From: Bryobacterales bacterium
GTDB taxonomy: Bacteria; Acidobacteriota; Terriglobia; Bryobacterales; Bryobacteraceae
Assembly: GCA_020854055.1 (NCBI GenBank)
Contig: JADZGD010000144.1
Coordinates: 1 to 64,000, forward strand
DNA: 64,000 nucleotides
Reading direction: 5' to 3'
The notes beneath the pieces are model-generated. The model did no database searches. It was not told the DNA's origin and saw only the letters and a program-made list of their open reading frames with translations. Below, in pieces: positions 48,622-57,894 of this stretch. How positions within the stretch are numbered: the stretch's first letter is position 1; each line of letters starts with the position of its first letter. The translations under genes and the position numbers were made by a program.

Positions 48622-48939
48622 TTGTTGCTGAACTTTCTGTTCTTACAGGCCACTCAGGGCAATCCCCTGGTCGGGTTTCTTCCGATCATCCTGATCTTCG
48701 CGATCTTTTACTTTCTCCTGTTCCTGCCCATGCAGCGCCAGAAGAAGCACCAGCGCAAGATGCTCGCCGAACTGCAGAACGGCCAGACGATTGTCACCAA
48801 CGGAGGCATCGTCGGCACCATCGTGGCGCTGAATCAGGATGATACCCTTGTGATACGGGTGAAACCGGACAGCATTAAGCTCCAGGTGGCGCGGAGTTCC
48901 GTGGCCGGCCTGTTCAGTGGTGACGAAGCCAAAAAGTAA
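48622..48939 (+). CDS. yajC: Preprotein translocase accessory subunit YajC
   Basis: A ~105-residue protein with one membrane helix, LVGFLPIILIFAIFYFLLFL, followed by the family signature PMQRQKKHQRKMLAEL and LQNGQTIVTNGGIVGTIVAL. It associates with SecDF in the inner membrane. TTG at 48622 or 48625 is supported by GGAGG 5-8 bases upstream; the ATG at 48547 would add an unlikely Arg-rich extension. It is 20 bases from secD. Confidence 0.93.
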   Translation: MLLNFLFLQATQGNPLVGFLPIILIFAIFYFLLFLPMQRQKKHQRKMLAELQNGQTIVTNGGIVGTIVALNQDDTLVIRVKPDSIKLQVARSSVAGLFSGDEAKK

Positions 48940-48959
48940 CTTTCCGCCGGTCGACCAAA

Positions 48960-50585
48960 ATGAATACGAATCTTAAATGGAAATGGATCTTCATCTTCGC
49001 GGTGCTGCTGATATGCGTCTACGGCATTATCGGCATTCCGAAGTCGAAAGATGAGTTGATCGCCAACTGGAAGAAGAACATCCACCTCGGACTGGATCTG
49101 CGGGGCGGATCCCAGCTTGTTTTGCAGATCCAGGTACAGGATGCCTTCAAGGCCGAAGCCGATTCGGCCATCGACCGGATGAAAGACGACCTGCGCAAGG
49201 CCGGCATCGACTATGCCAGCATCGACCGCAACGATCCCCAGACCATCGCCGACGCCGGAACCATCCAGATCAACCTCAAGGGCGTGCCCGCCGATAAGGC
49301 CGGAACTTTCCGCAACCTGGTGACCGACAGGTTCAGTACCTGGGTGCTCACCACGGTGAACTCCTCCGATTACCGGTTGAACCTGCGCCCGACTGAAGAC
49401 CTCGCTCTTCGCAAAGACACGGTTGAGCGGGCCATGCAGACCATCGAGAACCGGATCAACGGGCTCGGGCTGACCGAATCGACCGTCCAGCAGCGCGGCC
49501 GCAGCGACGCCGATGCCGAGATTCTCATCCAGATGCCCGGCGTTGATGACCCGGCTCACGTGAAGGCCATCCTGCAGACGGCTGCCATGCTCGAAATCGT
49601 CGAGGTGAAGGACGGCCCGTTCGATTCTCCCGAAGCGGCCCGCGCCAAGCACGGTGGGGTTCTGCCGCTGAATACGCAATTGCGCAAGATGCCCGCGCGT
49701 CCCGACCGCGGTGAAAGCCATGAGAGCTGGTACCTGGTAAGCCGCACGCCGGTGGTTACCGGCCGCGATGTGCGCAATGCCCGTGCCGGACGGGACGAGA
49801 TGCAGAAGTGGGAAACCGACTTCACCCTCAGTCAGGACGGCGCCAAGCGCTTCGCCCGCTTCACCGAGGCCAACATCGGCAACAGGTTGGCGGTGGTACT
49901 CGATAACCAGATTCGCAGCGTCGCCACCATCCAGAGCCGCATCGAAGACAGCGGCCGGATTACCGGCCAGGCCAACGAGCAGGAATCTTCCGACCTGGCG
50001 CTGGTACTAAGGGCCGGTTCATTACCGGCCGGAATCGTGTATCTTGAAGAACGCACGGTCGGTCCGTCGCTGGGCGCGGATTCGATTCGTGATGGTATTA
50101 TCGCGGGTATCGTCGGGGTGCTGGTGGTGATCATCGCCATGCTGGTTTACTATCGCCGGAGCGGAGTGAACGCGACGGTGGCACTGGTGCTGAATGCCCT
50201 TCTGCTGATCGCGGCGCTCAGCTACCTGAACGCGGTGCTGACGCTGCCCGGCATCGCCGGCGTGATTCTGACGATCGGCATGGCGGTAGACAGTAACGTG
50301 CTGATTTTTGAGAGGATCCGGGAAGAGTTGCGGAATGGAAAGGGAGTCTTTGCGGCGCTCGATACCGGGTTCAGCAAAGCTCTGGTGACCATCATCGACA
50401 CCCACATCACAACGGTTGTCTCTTGCGCGTTCCTGTTCCTGTTTGGCACGGGGCCGGTGAAGGGATTTGCCGTCACGTTGGTGATCGGCCTGGTTGCCAA
50501 TCTGTTCACGGCGGTGTATGTCTCGCGGGCGATTTTCGATTGGGAACTGTCGGGGAAGCGCCAGGTCACCAGCCTGAGCATCTGA
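48960..50585 (+). CDS. secD: Protein translocase subunit SecD
   Basis: A 541-residue RND-superfamily subunit. The N-terminal helix (WIFIFAVLLICVYGIIG) leads to LGLDLRGGSQLVLQIQ, the D1 motif. The P1 periplasmic head spans ~100-340 with ENRINGLGLTESTVQQRG. Helices 2-6 contain VGPSLGADSIRDGI, TIGMAVDSNVLIFERIREE and IIDTHITTVVSCAFLFLFG. It uses the proton gradient to pull exported proteins through SecYEG. It lies 93 bases before secF. Confidence 0.96.
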   Translation: MNTNLKWKWIFIFAVLLICVYGIIGIPKSKDELIANWKKNIHLGLDLRGGSQLVLQIQVQDAFKAEADSAIDRMKDDLRKAGIDYASIDRNDPQTIADAGTIQINLKGVPADKAGTFRNLVTDRFSTWVLTTVNSSDYRLNLRPTEDLALRKDTVERAMQTIENRINGLGLTESTVQQRGRSDADAEILIQMPGVDDPAHVKAILQTAAMLEIVEVKDGPFDSPEAARAKHGGVLPLNTQLRKMPARPDRGESHESWYLVSRTPVVTGRDVRNARAGRDEMQKWETDFTLSQDGAKRFARFTEANIGNRLAVVLDNQIRSVATIQSRIEDSGRITGQANEQESSDLALVLRAGSLPAGIVYLEERTVGPSLGADSIRDGIIAGIVGVLVVIIAMLVYYRRSGVNATVALVLNALLLIAALSYLNAVLTLPGIAGVILTIGMAVDSNVLIFERIREELRNGKGVFAALDTGFSKALVTIIDTHITTVVSCAFLFLFGTGPVKGFAVTLVIGLVANLFTAVYVSRAIFDWELSGKRQVTSLSI

Positions 50586-50678
50586 GGACGTTTGAAAATA
50601 GCGTAACTCGCAACGAAATGGGAACAAATGGAAAGATCCGGTGTCTAAAACAAACGAGCACCGGTAGCGACAGGCTGC

Positions 50679-51899
50679 ATGGAATTATTTCATAACACAA
50701 ATTTCGACTTTCTCGGGAAGAAGTGGATCTTCATCAGCATCTCGCTGGCGCTCATGACAATCAGCGTGATCAGCCTGGTGGTTCATGGTGGTCCCGAATA
50801 CGGTATCGACTTCCGGGGCGGTACTCTCATGTATGTTCGGTTCGCCCAGCGCCCGCCGATCGAGAAGATTCGCTCCGTGCTTGGCAAGAAGATCTCGGGT
50901 GAGATCACCGTCCAGGAGATCACCGGCGCGAACCAGGTGATGATCGGCACCGACATCAAGAGCGAAAAGGCGCTGAACCAGGAACGGGACACGATGCAGC
51001 AGACCCTGGGAGCGGCTTTTGGGAATCCGGCCAGCGGCAAACTGGATTTTAATAACGCTTCCGGATCGGCACTGGCCGACCGTCTGCGCGATCCGCTGAG
51101 CGCCGCCGGCGTGCCCATGTCGGAGCCCCAGTTACAGGCCCTGGTGAAGGCTCTGCTCGATTACCGCGACACGCCGCCGAACTCCGGCCTGGTCGCCTCG
51201 ATCGGCAAGCTTGGCGCGGTCCCTGGGGTCACCCCGGCCATACTCAATGTTTTGCAGCAGCAGTTGTACCCGGCTTCTTACGCCATCAAGAGCGTGGAGA
51301 TTGTGGGCCCCAAGGTGGGCGCCGAGCTTCAGCACCAGGCCCTGCTGGCGATTCTTTACGCCCTCGGGGGTATGCTGATCTACATCGCTTTCCGTTTTGA
51401 GTGGATCTACGGTGTTGCCGCCGTTCTCGCCGTGTTCCACGATACGGTAGTCACCATCGGGTTGTTCTCCATCTTTCATAAAGAGATCACGCTGACGGTG
51501 GTGGCGGCTTTGCTGACGCTGGTTGGCTATTCCATGAATGACACCATTGTGGTGTTCGACCGTATTCGCGAAAACCTGAAGATTCTCCGCCGGGAACGAT
51601 TCGAGGCGCTGGTGAATCTCAGCGTCAACCAGACCCTGAGCCGGACGGTTCTTACTTCGGGCTTGACGTTTTTGACCGCCTTCTCGCTGTTGCTGTTTGG
51701 CGGTCCGGTGTTGCACGGATTTTCGTTTGCGCTGGTTGTCGGTATCGTGATTGGCACTTACTCGTCAATTTTCGTTGCCAGCCCGATTCTGATCCTCTGG
51801 CAGAATTACGTTGAAAACCGGAAGCGTGTATCCCCGGCGGCGAGTCCCGCGGCATCCAGGACGTCCGCTCGAAAGGGTTCGCCGAAGCCGGTCAAGTGA
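50679..51899 (+). CDS. secF: Protein translocase subunit SecF, with enlarged periplasmic domain
   Basis: A 406-residue subunit. Opening is MELFHNTNFDFLGKKWIFIS, then YGIDFRGGTLMYVRFA; later motifs are VGPKVGAELQHQALLAILYA, GYSMNDTIVVFDRIRENL and TLSRTVLTSGLTFLT. Typical SecF is near 300-320 residues; here ~80 extra residues (about 100-200) sit in the first periplasmic loop, between SEKALNQERDT and SYAIKSVEIVGP. The C-terminus is a Ser/Ala-rich basic tail. It completes SecDF and lies just upstream of the Ton module. Confidence 0.95.
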   Translation: MELFHNTNFDFLGKKWIFISISLALMTISVISLVVHGGPEYGIDFRGGTLMYVRFAQRPPIEKIRSVLGKKISGEITVQEITGANQVMIGTDIKSEKALNQERDTMQQTLGAAFGNPASGKLDFNNASGSALADRLRDPLSAAGVPMSEPQLQALVKALLDYRDTPPNSGLVASIGKLGAVPGVTPAILNVLQQQLYPASYAIKSVEIVGPKVGAELQHQALLAILYALGGMLIYIAFRFEWIYGVAAVLAVFHDTVVTIGLFSIFHKEITLTVVAALLTLVGYSMNDTIVVFDRIRENLKILRRERFEALVNLSVNQTLSRTVLTSGLTFLTAFSLLLFGGPVLHGFSFALVVGIVIGTYSSIFVASPILILWQNYVENRKRVSPAASPAASRTSARKGSPKPVK

Positions 51900-51970
51900 C
51901 CGGAAAGCATTGACCGAGCGGGAGGCCGCCTGGCCGCGACGCCTTCCTGCCCGTGGAAAGGATAACGAGG

Positions 51971-52735
51971 ATGTTTGAACAAACATTTATCGAAAGCACC
52001 GGGAAAACCAAAAAGGCCTGGTCTGTCATGACGTCGCTTATCATCCAAGTGGGGTTGATCGGAATCGCGGTGTTGATTCCGCTGATCTTCACCGACGTTC
52101 TCCCGAGAACACAATTGACCAGCATGCTGGTGGCGCCTCCTCCTCCGCCGCCTCCCCCACCGCCTCCGGCCGCGGCGCCGGTGAAAGTTGTCAAAGTCAT
52201 CCCGCGGCAGTTTGATGCCGGCAAACTGATGGCGCCCAAGGTCATTCCTAAGGAAATTGCCATGATCAAGGAAGATGAATTGCCGCCGCCGATGTCTGGC
52301 GCCGTCGGTGTGGTGGGTGGCGTTCCCGGTGGTGTACCCGGAGGGACCCCGGGCGGCGTCATAGGGGGTATCATCGGTAGCGTTCCGTCGGTAGCTCCGC
52401 CTCCCCCGCCTCCCAAGAAGGAAGAACCGAAGCCGGTTACCCCGCAGCGAATTCGTGTCGGCGGCAACGTACAGGCGGCCATGTTAATCCGGCAGCCGAA
52501 GCCGGCTTACCCGCCGCTGGCCAAGCAGGCCCGCGTGCAGGGTGTGGTGCGGTTCCAGGCCATCATCGGCAAGGACGGCACAATTCAGAATTTGCAGCTT
52601 ATGAGCGGCCATCCGTTGCTGGTCCAGGCCGCGCAGGAAGCCGTGAAGCAGTGGATATACAAGCCGACGCTGCTGAACGGAGAACCAGTGGAAGTAGTCA
52701 CCATCATTGATGTCAACTTCTCGCTGAGTTCGTAG
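51971..52735 (+). CDS. tonB: Energy transducer TonB-family protein
   Basis: A 254-residue TonB. A single N-terminal helix (SLIIQVGLIGIAVLIPLIF) is followed by an 11-proline run, a spacer with a second Gly/Pro-rich part (GGVPGGVPGGTPGG) and another PPPPPP. The C-terminal TonB domain starts near RQPKPAYPPLAKQARVQGVV and contains QEAVKQWIYKPTLLNGEPV. It transmits proton-motive energy to outer-membrane receptors. GAAAGGA precedes ATG 51971. It is first of the tonB-exbB-exbD-exbD set. Confidence 0.93.
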   Translation: MFEQTFIESTGKTKKAWSVMTSLIIQVGLIGIAVLIPLIFTDVLPRTQLTSMLVAPPPPPPPPPPPAAAPVKVVKVIPRQFDAGKLMAPKVIPKEIAMIKEDELPPPMSGAVGVVGGVPGGVPGGTPGGVIGGIIGSVPSVAPPPPPPKKEEPKPVTPQRIRVGGNVQAAMLIRQPKPAYPPLAKQARVQGVVRFQAIIGKDGTIQNLQLMSGHPLLVQAAQEAVKQWIYKPTLLNGEPVEVVTIIDVNFSLSS

Positions 52736-52748
52736 GGTGAAAGTTCAA

Positions 52749-52772
52749 CCGCCCTTCGGAATAACCGGGCGG
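52749..52772 (+). other. Intergenic hairpin between tonB and exbB
   Basis: CCGCCC (52749-52754) pairs with GGGCGG (52767-52772). There is no T run, so a processing or stability element is more likely than a terminator. Confidence 0.35.
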
Positions 52773-52852
52773 ACGGTTGTACGCCGCGCCTCGAAGTGGG
52801 CGCGGGGGCAACGATTCAATAGTGTAAATTCAACTCGCAGGAGAAAGTTAAG

Positions 52853-53581
52853 ATGCTTTTGCAGATTCAAACCATGGCGTTCCTCTTGTTGCAGGAACAG
52901 TCAATCGCTTTTGACCCGCTTACCATGTGGCACAACATGGGCTGGATGGCGCGGGCAGTCGTTATTGCGTTGTTCGTCATGTCGGCCTGGTCGATCGGTG
53001 TCATGATCGACCGGTTGATTGCCTACAGCGCTGCCCGCAAGCAGTCGCGGATGTTTGCCCCGGCCGTGGCTGGCGCGCTGCGCGAAGGCAAACTCGATGA
53101 AGCGATCAAGATCGCCGACCGCTACAAGAAAAGCCACCTGGCCAAGGTTGTGGTTGCCGGCCTGCAGGAATTCCGCGCCCACCAACTGAGCACCGAGATC
53201 CCCGGTGAAGAGATCGAAGCTTCCAAGCGTGCCCTGGAGCGCGCCGAAGCCATCGTCCACGCCGAACTGAAGCGCGGCGTTTCCAGCCTGGCGACCATCG
53301 GTTCCACGGCGCCGTTCGTCGGCCTGTTCGGAACCGTCGTCGGCATCATCAACGCGTTCAAAGGGATCGCCACCGAGAAGGCGACCGGTCTGGGCGCGGT
53401 AGCGGGCGGAATTTCCGAAGCGCTGGTCACCACCGCCGTCGGTCTGTTTGTGGCTATTCCGGCCGTCTGGATGTACAACTTCTTCACCACCAAGATCGAG
53501 GCGTTCGACGTTGAAATGGGTAACTCGAGTTCCGAGCTGATCGACTACTTCCTGAAGCGCACACAGCGCGCGGCAAAGTAG
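52853..53581 (+). CDS. exbB: MotA/TolQ/ExbB proton channel protein
   Basis: A 242-residue three-helix protein. Helix 1 is ARAVVIALFVMSAWSIGVM. Helices 2-3 carry LATIGSTAPFVGLFGTVVGIINAF and GISEALVTTAVGLFVAIPAVW, the diagnostic ExbB/TolQ signature lining the proton path. It pairs with the ExbD proteins to energise TonB. AGGAGAAAG precedes the ATG. TolQ cannot be excluded by sequence alone, but the neighbouring tonB favours ExbB. Confidence 0.94.
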   Translation: MLLQIQTMAFLLLQEQSIAFDPLTMWHNMGWMARAVVIALFVMSAWSIGVMIDRLIAYSAARKQSRMFAPAVAGALREGKLDEAIKIADRYKKSHLAKVVVAGLQEFRAHQLSTEIPGEEIEASKRALERAEAIVHAELKRGVSSLATIGSTAPFVGLFGTVVGIINAFKGIATEKATGLGAVAGGISEALVTTAVGLFVAIPAVWMYNFFTTKIEAFDVEMGNSSSELIDYFLKRTQRAAK

Positions 53582-53647
53582 TCCCGTCAGCCTGAACCGA
53601 TTTGCAGTGAAAGTCGGGTCTTCCGCGAGTTGAATCGAAGGATGCCG

Positions 53648-53667
53648 GGCCGGTAGCAATTCCGGCC
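53648..53667 (+). other. Intergenic hairpin between exbB and exbD
   Basis: GGCCGG (53648-53653) pairs with CCGGCC (53662-53667) over an 8-base loop. No T run follows. Confidence 0.3.
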
Positions 53668-53715
53668 GGTCCGGTGTCCGGTCTTTTCCGGCAAGGACCC
53701 TCAGGGAGAAGCAGA

Positions 53716-54174
53716 ATGAAAAAGAATAGCGCGCCACCGCCAGTAGTTGACATTAACGTAACGCCGATGGTGGATGTGATGCTCGTGCTTCTGATCATCT
53801 TTATGGTGATCACGCCGATGCTTTCCAAAGGCATCAGCGTCGATCTCGCCAAGACCAGGAATCCCATCGCGATGACGGCTGCCGATAAAGAAGACGCCGT
53901 ACTGGTGGCCGTGTCACGCGACGGACGAGTGTTTCTCGGCAGTACCCCCACCACCGCGGACGCCCTACCGCCGAAGGTGAAGGATCTGCTTACAAACCGT
54001 TTGGATAAGACCGTCTACCTGAAGAGCGACGCTCGCGCGCGCTATGAAAAGGTAGTGGACGTCATCGATAACCTCCGCTCGGCCGGTGTCGACCAGCTCG
54101 GCATGCTGACCGAGGAGGTCAAAGAGAAAACCGCAGCCCCAGCCCCGGCTGCTGCGCCGCCGCCGGCGCAGTAG
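53716..54174 (+). CDS. exbD: ExbD/TolR biopolymer transport protein (first copy)
   Basis: A 152-residue protein. N-terminal PPPVVDINVTPMVDVMLVLLI is the ExbD signature, with the essential aspartate in the helix (MVDVMLVLLIIFMVITP). The periplasmic domain follows and ends in an Ala/Pro-rich tail. ATG 53716 follows GGGAGAAGCAGA. It differs from the second copy in having a longer, Lys-rich periplasmic part, so the two may form mixed dimers or serve different TonB proteins. Confidence 0.93.
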   Translation: MKKNSAPPPVVDINVTPMVDVMLVLLIIFMVITPMLSKGISVDLAKTRNPIAMTAADKEDAVLVAVSRDGRVFLGSTPTTADALPPKVKDLLTNRLDKTVYLKSDARARYEKVVDVIDNLRSAGVDQLGMLTEEVKEKTAAPAPAAAPPPAQ

Positions 54175-54217
54175 TCTGGATGATACGGCAGGATGGAAGG
54201 ACTAAAGGAGCAAGATT

Positions 54218-54646
54218 ATGGCAATGACAGTCGGTGGAGGCGGCGGTGGTGCGAAGGCTGACATCAACGTCACCCCGTTGATTGACGTGTTGCTGGTGCT
54301 GTTGATCATCTTTATGGTGATCACCCCGCTCACGCCCAAAGGTCTCGAGGCTCAGGTGCCCCAGCCCGCGCCTCCGAACCAGCAGCAAAGTGCGGCTGAT
54401 CAGCGAACGGTCGTCGTCACGATCAATAAAGACAAGTCGATGATGATCAATACCGAGCCGTGTGACGAAGCCCGGTTGGGGGCGCGCCTGGAGGAAATCT
54501 TTAAGACCCGCGCCGAACGCCTGATCTTCGTCAAGGGAGACCCCGATCTGGAATTCCAGACCGTTGCCCGGGTGATCGACATTGCCAAGGGCGCGGGAAT
54601 TGACAAGGTCGGACTGATGACGAAGGGAGTCGAGTCCGGACAATAG
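54218..54646 (+). CDS. exbD: ExbD/TolR biopolymer transport protein (second copy)
   Basis: A 142-residue paralogue of the preceding gene, with a Gly-rich N-terminus (MAMTVGGGGGGAK), ADINVTPLIDVLLVLLIIFM and a periplasmic domain ending DKVGLMTKGVESGQ. The membrane aspartate is retained (LIDVLL). Two adjacent exbD genes after one exbB are common in Acidobacteria, Bacteroidetes and myxobacteria. AGGAG lies 8 bases before the ATG. Confidence 0.93.
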   Translation: MAMTVGGGGGGAKADINVTPLIDVLLVLLIIFMVITPLTPKGLEAQVPQPAPPNQQQSAADQRTVVVTINKDKSMMINTEPCDEARLGARLEEIFKTRAERLIFVKGDPDLEFQTVARVIDIAKGAGIDKVGLMTKGVESGQ

Positions 54647-54686
54647 GACATGTGTCCTCTCGAGTGAACCGGCCGAGGAATTTGGT

Positions 54687-55502
54687 ATGAACCGCAAAGT
54701 CCTGACGATAATCGCAATTTTTGCCACGCTCGTGATGCTCTTCAGCCTTACGGGATGCGACAAGTTGAAGGCACGCGATCACCTGAACAAAGGGGTTCAG
54801 GCATTCAAAAATGCCAAGTACCAGGATGCGATCGAGCAGTTCAAGGAAGCTGTAAAGCTCGATCCGACACTGACTACATCCCGCCTGTACTTGGCGACCG
54901 CTTATATGAGCCAGTACATTCCTGGCGCCGATTCGCCTGATAACAACCAGATGGCGACGGCGGCATTCGACCAGTTCCACAAGGTTCTCGATCAGGATCC
55001 GAAGAACGAGGTCGCTATCGCTTCAATCGCCATGCTGCTGTTCCAGCAGAAGAAGATGGACGAGGCCGAGGAGTGGAACAAGAAGCTCATTAGCGTCAAT
55101 CCGCAAAATAAGGAAGCGCAGTACACGCTGGGCGTCATCGCCTGGACGAAGGCCTTCCAGCCCCGGATGGAAGTCCGTGCCAAGCTGGGAATGAAGCCCG
55201 AGGATCCCGGCCCGATCAAGGACAAGAAAGCCCTGGCCGAACTGCGTGCCCGCAATCTTCCTATCGTCGAAGAAGGAATCCAGCACCTGCAAAAGGCTCT
55301 TGAGATCGACAAGGACTATGACGACGCGATGGCGTACATGAACCTGCTGCTTCGCGAACGGGCTGATCTCGCCGAGACGAAGGAGCAGTATCAGGCTGAC
55401 ACCGATGCCGCCGATAACTGGGTCCAGAAGACGCTGGAAGTGAAAAAGGCGAAGGCCGCCAAGGCGCCGGGCGCCACCGGCGTCCATGCCGAATCCGAAT
55501 AG
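54687..55502 (+). CDS. TPR-repeat lipoprotein
   Basis: A 271-residue protein with a lipobox LFSLTGC, so it is membrane-anchored. TPR units follow: ~30-65 (ARDHLNKGVQAFKNAKYQDA), ~85-120 (FDQFHKVLDQDPKNEV), ~120-155 (MDEAEEWNKKLISVNPQN) and ~195-235 (GIQHLQKALEIDKDYDD). The last part is Lys/Ala-rich. It is the final gene of the Ton cluster and may scaffold it at the periplasmic side, which is inference. Confidence 0.85.
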   Translation: MNRKVLTIIAIFATLVMLFSLTGCDKLKARDHLNKGVQAFKNAKYQDAIEQFKEAVKLDPTLTTSRLYLATAYMSQYIPGADSPDNNQMATAAFDQFHKVLDQDPKNEVAIASIAMLLFQQKKMDEAEEWNKKLISVNPQNKEAQYTLGVIAWTKAFQPRMEVRAKLGMKPEDPGPIKDKKALAELRARNLPIVEEGIQHLQKALEIDKDYDDAMAYMNLLLRERADLAETKEQYQADTDAADNWVQKTLEVKKAKAAKAPGATGVHAESE

Positions 55503-55515
55503 CCGTTTCCTTGAC

Positions 55516-55540
55516 GGGGAAGGGCCGCCGGCTCTTCCCC
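55516..55540 (+). terminator. Terminator-like hairpin after the Ton cluster
   Basis: GGGGAAGGGCC pairs with GGCTCTTCCCC (one G-T pair) around GCC. No T run follows, so it may be a weak or factor-assisted terminator. Confidence 0.4.
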
Positions 55541-55600
55541 ACCATGATCTGTTCTCACCACCTACCCGCCGGGTCTTCTGAGTTCTGCGAGACTGTCGGA

Positions 55601-55606
55601 TATAAT
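55601..55606 (+). promoter_or_regulatory. -10 box of the rel gene
   Basis: A perfect TATAAT ends 17 bases before GTG 55624, giving a leader of roughly 10 bases. The -35 region is not convincing. Confidence 0.45.
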
Positions 55607-55623
55607 GGAATCAAGCGGCGGGC

Positions 55624-57894
55624 GTGTCCGTAATCTCTTTCATGGCTTCCGATCCATCTCCGGTTCTGCCGTCCAGCGGTGAACCTGCCGGTCTGAAGCT
55701 GGTTAATCGTCCGGACGATCAAGAGACAATCGAGCATGCGTATCGAAGTCTCGAGGCGAAGCTCGTTCGCGACCGGCCGAAGGAGGATCCGGCCGCCCTT
55801 CGCAAGGCCTTTGAGTACGCCGCCGCGCACCACGCCTCCCAGCGCCGGTCCTCAGGCGGCCCCTACATCCTCCATCCCATCGAAGTAACCGCAATTCTGC
55901 TCGACCAGCAGATGGACATGGTCTGCCTCCAGACCGGACTGCTCCACGACGTCATCGAGGATACCGGAGCCACGGTCGAGGAACTCCGGCGAATCTTTGG
56001 CGAGGAGGTGGCGCGCTGCGTCGATGGCGTCAGCAAACTGAGCAAGATCAACATCTACTCTCGCGAGGAACGCCAGGCCGAAAGCGTCCGCAAGATGCTG
56101 TTGGCCATGGTCAACGACATCCGCGTGATCCTGGTGAAGTTGGCCGACCGGCTTCACAACATGCGGACCCTGTCCTATCTGCCAAGGGAAAAGCAGGAGC
56201 GGATCGCCCAGGAGACGCTGGACATTTACGCGCCAATCGCGCACCGGTTGGGGATGGGCAAGGTCCGGCTGGAACTGGAGGATCTCGCCTTTCGCTACCT
56301 GGAGCCGGAGCAGTACGCCGAACTCACCACCCAGATAGAGACCAAGCGGCTAGCCAATCAGGACACCCTTCAGCGCTTGAAGGACACCGTGGAAAAGAAG
56401 CTTTTCCGTGAGGGCGTGCCGGCTCGCGTGGAGGCCCGCGTCAAGCATCCTTACTCCATCTGGCAGAAATTGCGCCGGCAGAAAATCGGCGTTGAACAGG
56501 TCTACGACCTGATGGCGATTCGCATCATCACCGATTCGGTCAGAAATTGCTACGCGGCGCTTGGTGTGATCCACAACGAGTGGCACCCGATCCCCGGGCG
56601 GATCAAGGACTTCATCGCCATTCCGCGGCCTAATCTCTACCAATCTCTGCACACGTCGGTAATCGGCCCGGAAGGGGTTACCTTCGAAGTGCAGATCCGA
56701 ACCGAGGAGATGCACCGCATCGCCGAGGAGGGCATTGCCGCCCACTGGAAGTACAAGGAAGGGAAGAAGGCCCAGGCCGACGACGATCAGCGGATCGCCT
56801 GGCTGCGCCAGTTGGTTGAGTGGCAGCGGGAACTGCGCGACCCGTCCGAGTTCATATCTACGCTGAAGGTCGATCTGTATCCCGAAGAGGTATACACCTT
56901 CACGCCCCGCGGCAAGGTCCTGGCGCTCCCGCGCGATGCCACGCCGATTGACTTCGCTTACGCCATCCATAGCGACGTTGGACATACCTGTGTCGGCGCC
57001 AAGGTGAATGGCCGGATCGTCCCGCTGAAATACAACCTGCACAACGGCGATGTGGTGGAAATCCTTCGCCAGCCCGGCCACCTGCCGAGTAAGGACTGGC
57101 TGGCGTTTGTCAAGACCTCTCGGGCCCGCAACAAGATCAAGCATGTCATCAACGCCACCGAGCGGGTTAAGGCCATCGAGATCGGCCAGAAGTACCTGGA
57201 AAAAGAGGCTCGCCGTCTAGGCGTGGCGCTGGGCAAAGTAAACAAAGGCGACCTGGAGTCCGTGTCGTCCGAGTACGGCTACAGCAAGATCGAGGATCTA
57301 TACGCCGCGCTGGGATTCGGAAAGTACTCTGCCCGGCAGGTGCTTCAGAAGGTGGCGCCGAATCAGGTTCCTCAACCGCAGCCGGAAGCTCCCAAGCCAA
57401 CTCCCGCCGCGCCGGGCGCCTCCATCGCCGCGGGTGATCACGATCTGGTCATCAAGGTGCGCGGCATCGATGACCTGATGGTCTACCGGGCCAAGTGCTG
57501 CAATCCCATCAAGGGAGAGGCCATCGTGGGCTACGTTACCCGCGGAAAGGGTGTTGCCGTCCATTCCACCAACTGCCCTAATGTGCAGAATCTGATGTAC
57601 GAGGTGGAACGTAAGATCGACGTCGAGTGGGCACGCAGCACCGCCGACTGTTTCACCGTGCGGATGCAGGTCCGCACCGACGACCGGCCCGGAATGTTGA
57701 ACCAGCTCACCTCCGTGCTGTTCAACGAGAGCAGTAATATCCGCACGCTGGAGGCTCGCCGGGACGAGAGCCACGGAGGCGACGCGGCAATCGTTGACAT
57801 GACCATCGAAGTGCGTGACAAAAAACAACTCGAGCGCCTGCTCTCCGCTCTCCGGCGGATTTCGGGCGTCCGGGACGCGAAGCGAGTGTTGTAA
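55624..57894 (+). CDS. rel: Bifunctional (p)ppGpp synthetase/hydrolase, RelA/SpoT family
   Basis: A 756-residue long RSH protein. Hydrolase domain: HPIEVTAILLDQQMD and GLLHDVIEDTGAT (HD at 108-109, ED). Synthetase domain: YDLMAIRIITDSVRNCYAAL, IKDFIAIPRPNLYQSLHTSV and FEVQIRTEEMHRIAEEGIAA. TGS domain: VYTFTPRGKVLALPRDATP. The zinc/CC region has KCCNPIKGEAIVGYVTRG, and the ACT domain begins RTDDRPGMLNQLTSVL. The intact HD motif indicates hydrolase activity as well. It governs the stringent response. GTG 55624 or ATG 55642 is the start. Confidence 0.95.
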   Translation: MSVISFMASDPSPVLPSSGEPAGLKLVNRPDDQETIEHAYRSLEAKLVRDRPKEDPAALRKAFEYAAAHHASQRRSSGGPYILHPIEVTAILLDQQMDMVCLQTGLLHDVIEDTGATVEELRRIFGEEVARCVDGVSKLSKINIYSREERQAESVRKMLLAMVNDIRVILVKLADRLHNMRTLSYLPREKQERIAQETLDIYAPIAHRLGMGKVRLELEDLAFRYLEPEQYAELTTQIETKRLANQDTLQRLKDTVEKKLFREGVPARVEARVKHPYSIWQKLRRQKIGVEQVYDLMAIRIITDSVRNCYAALGVIHNEWHPIPGRIKDFIAIPRPNLYQSLHTSVIGPEGVTFEVQIRTEEMHRIAEEGIAAHWKYKEGKKAQADDDQRIAWLRQLVEWQRELRDPSEFISTLKVDLYPEEVYTFTPRGKVLALPRDATPIDFAYAIHSDVGHTCVGAKVNGRIVPLKYNLHNGDVVEILRQPGHLPSKDWLAFVKTSRARNKIKHVINATERVKAIEIGQKYLEKEARRLGVALGKVNKGDLESVSSEYGYSKIEDLYAALGFGKYSARQVLQKVAPNQVPQPQPEAPKPTPAAPGASIAAGDHDLVIKVRGIDDLMVYRAKCCNPIKGEAIVGYVTRGKGVAVHSTNCPNVQNLMYEVERKIDVEWARSTADCFTVRMQVRTDDRPGMLNQLTSVLFNESSNIRTLEARRDESHGGDAAIVDMTIEVRDKKQLERLLSALRRISGVRDAKRVL

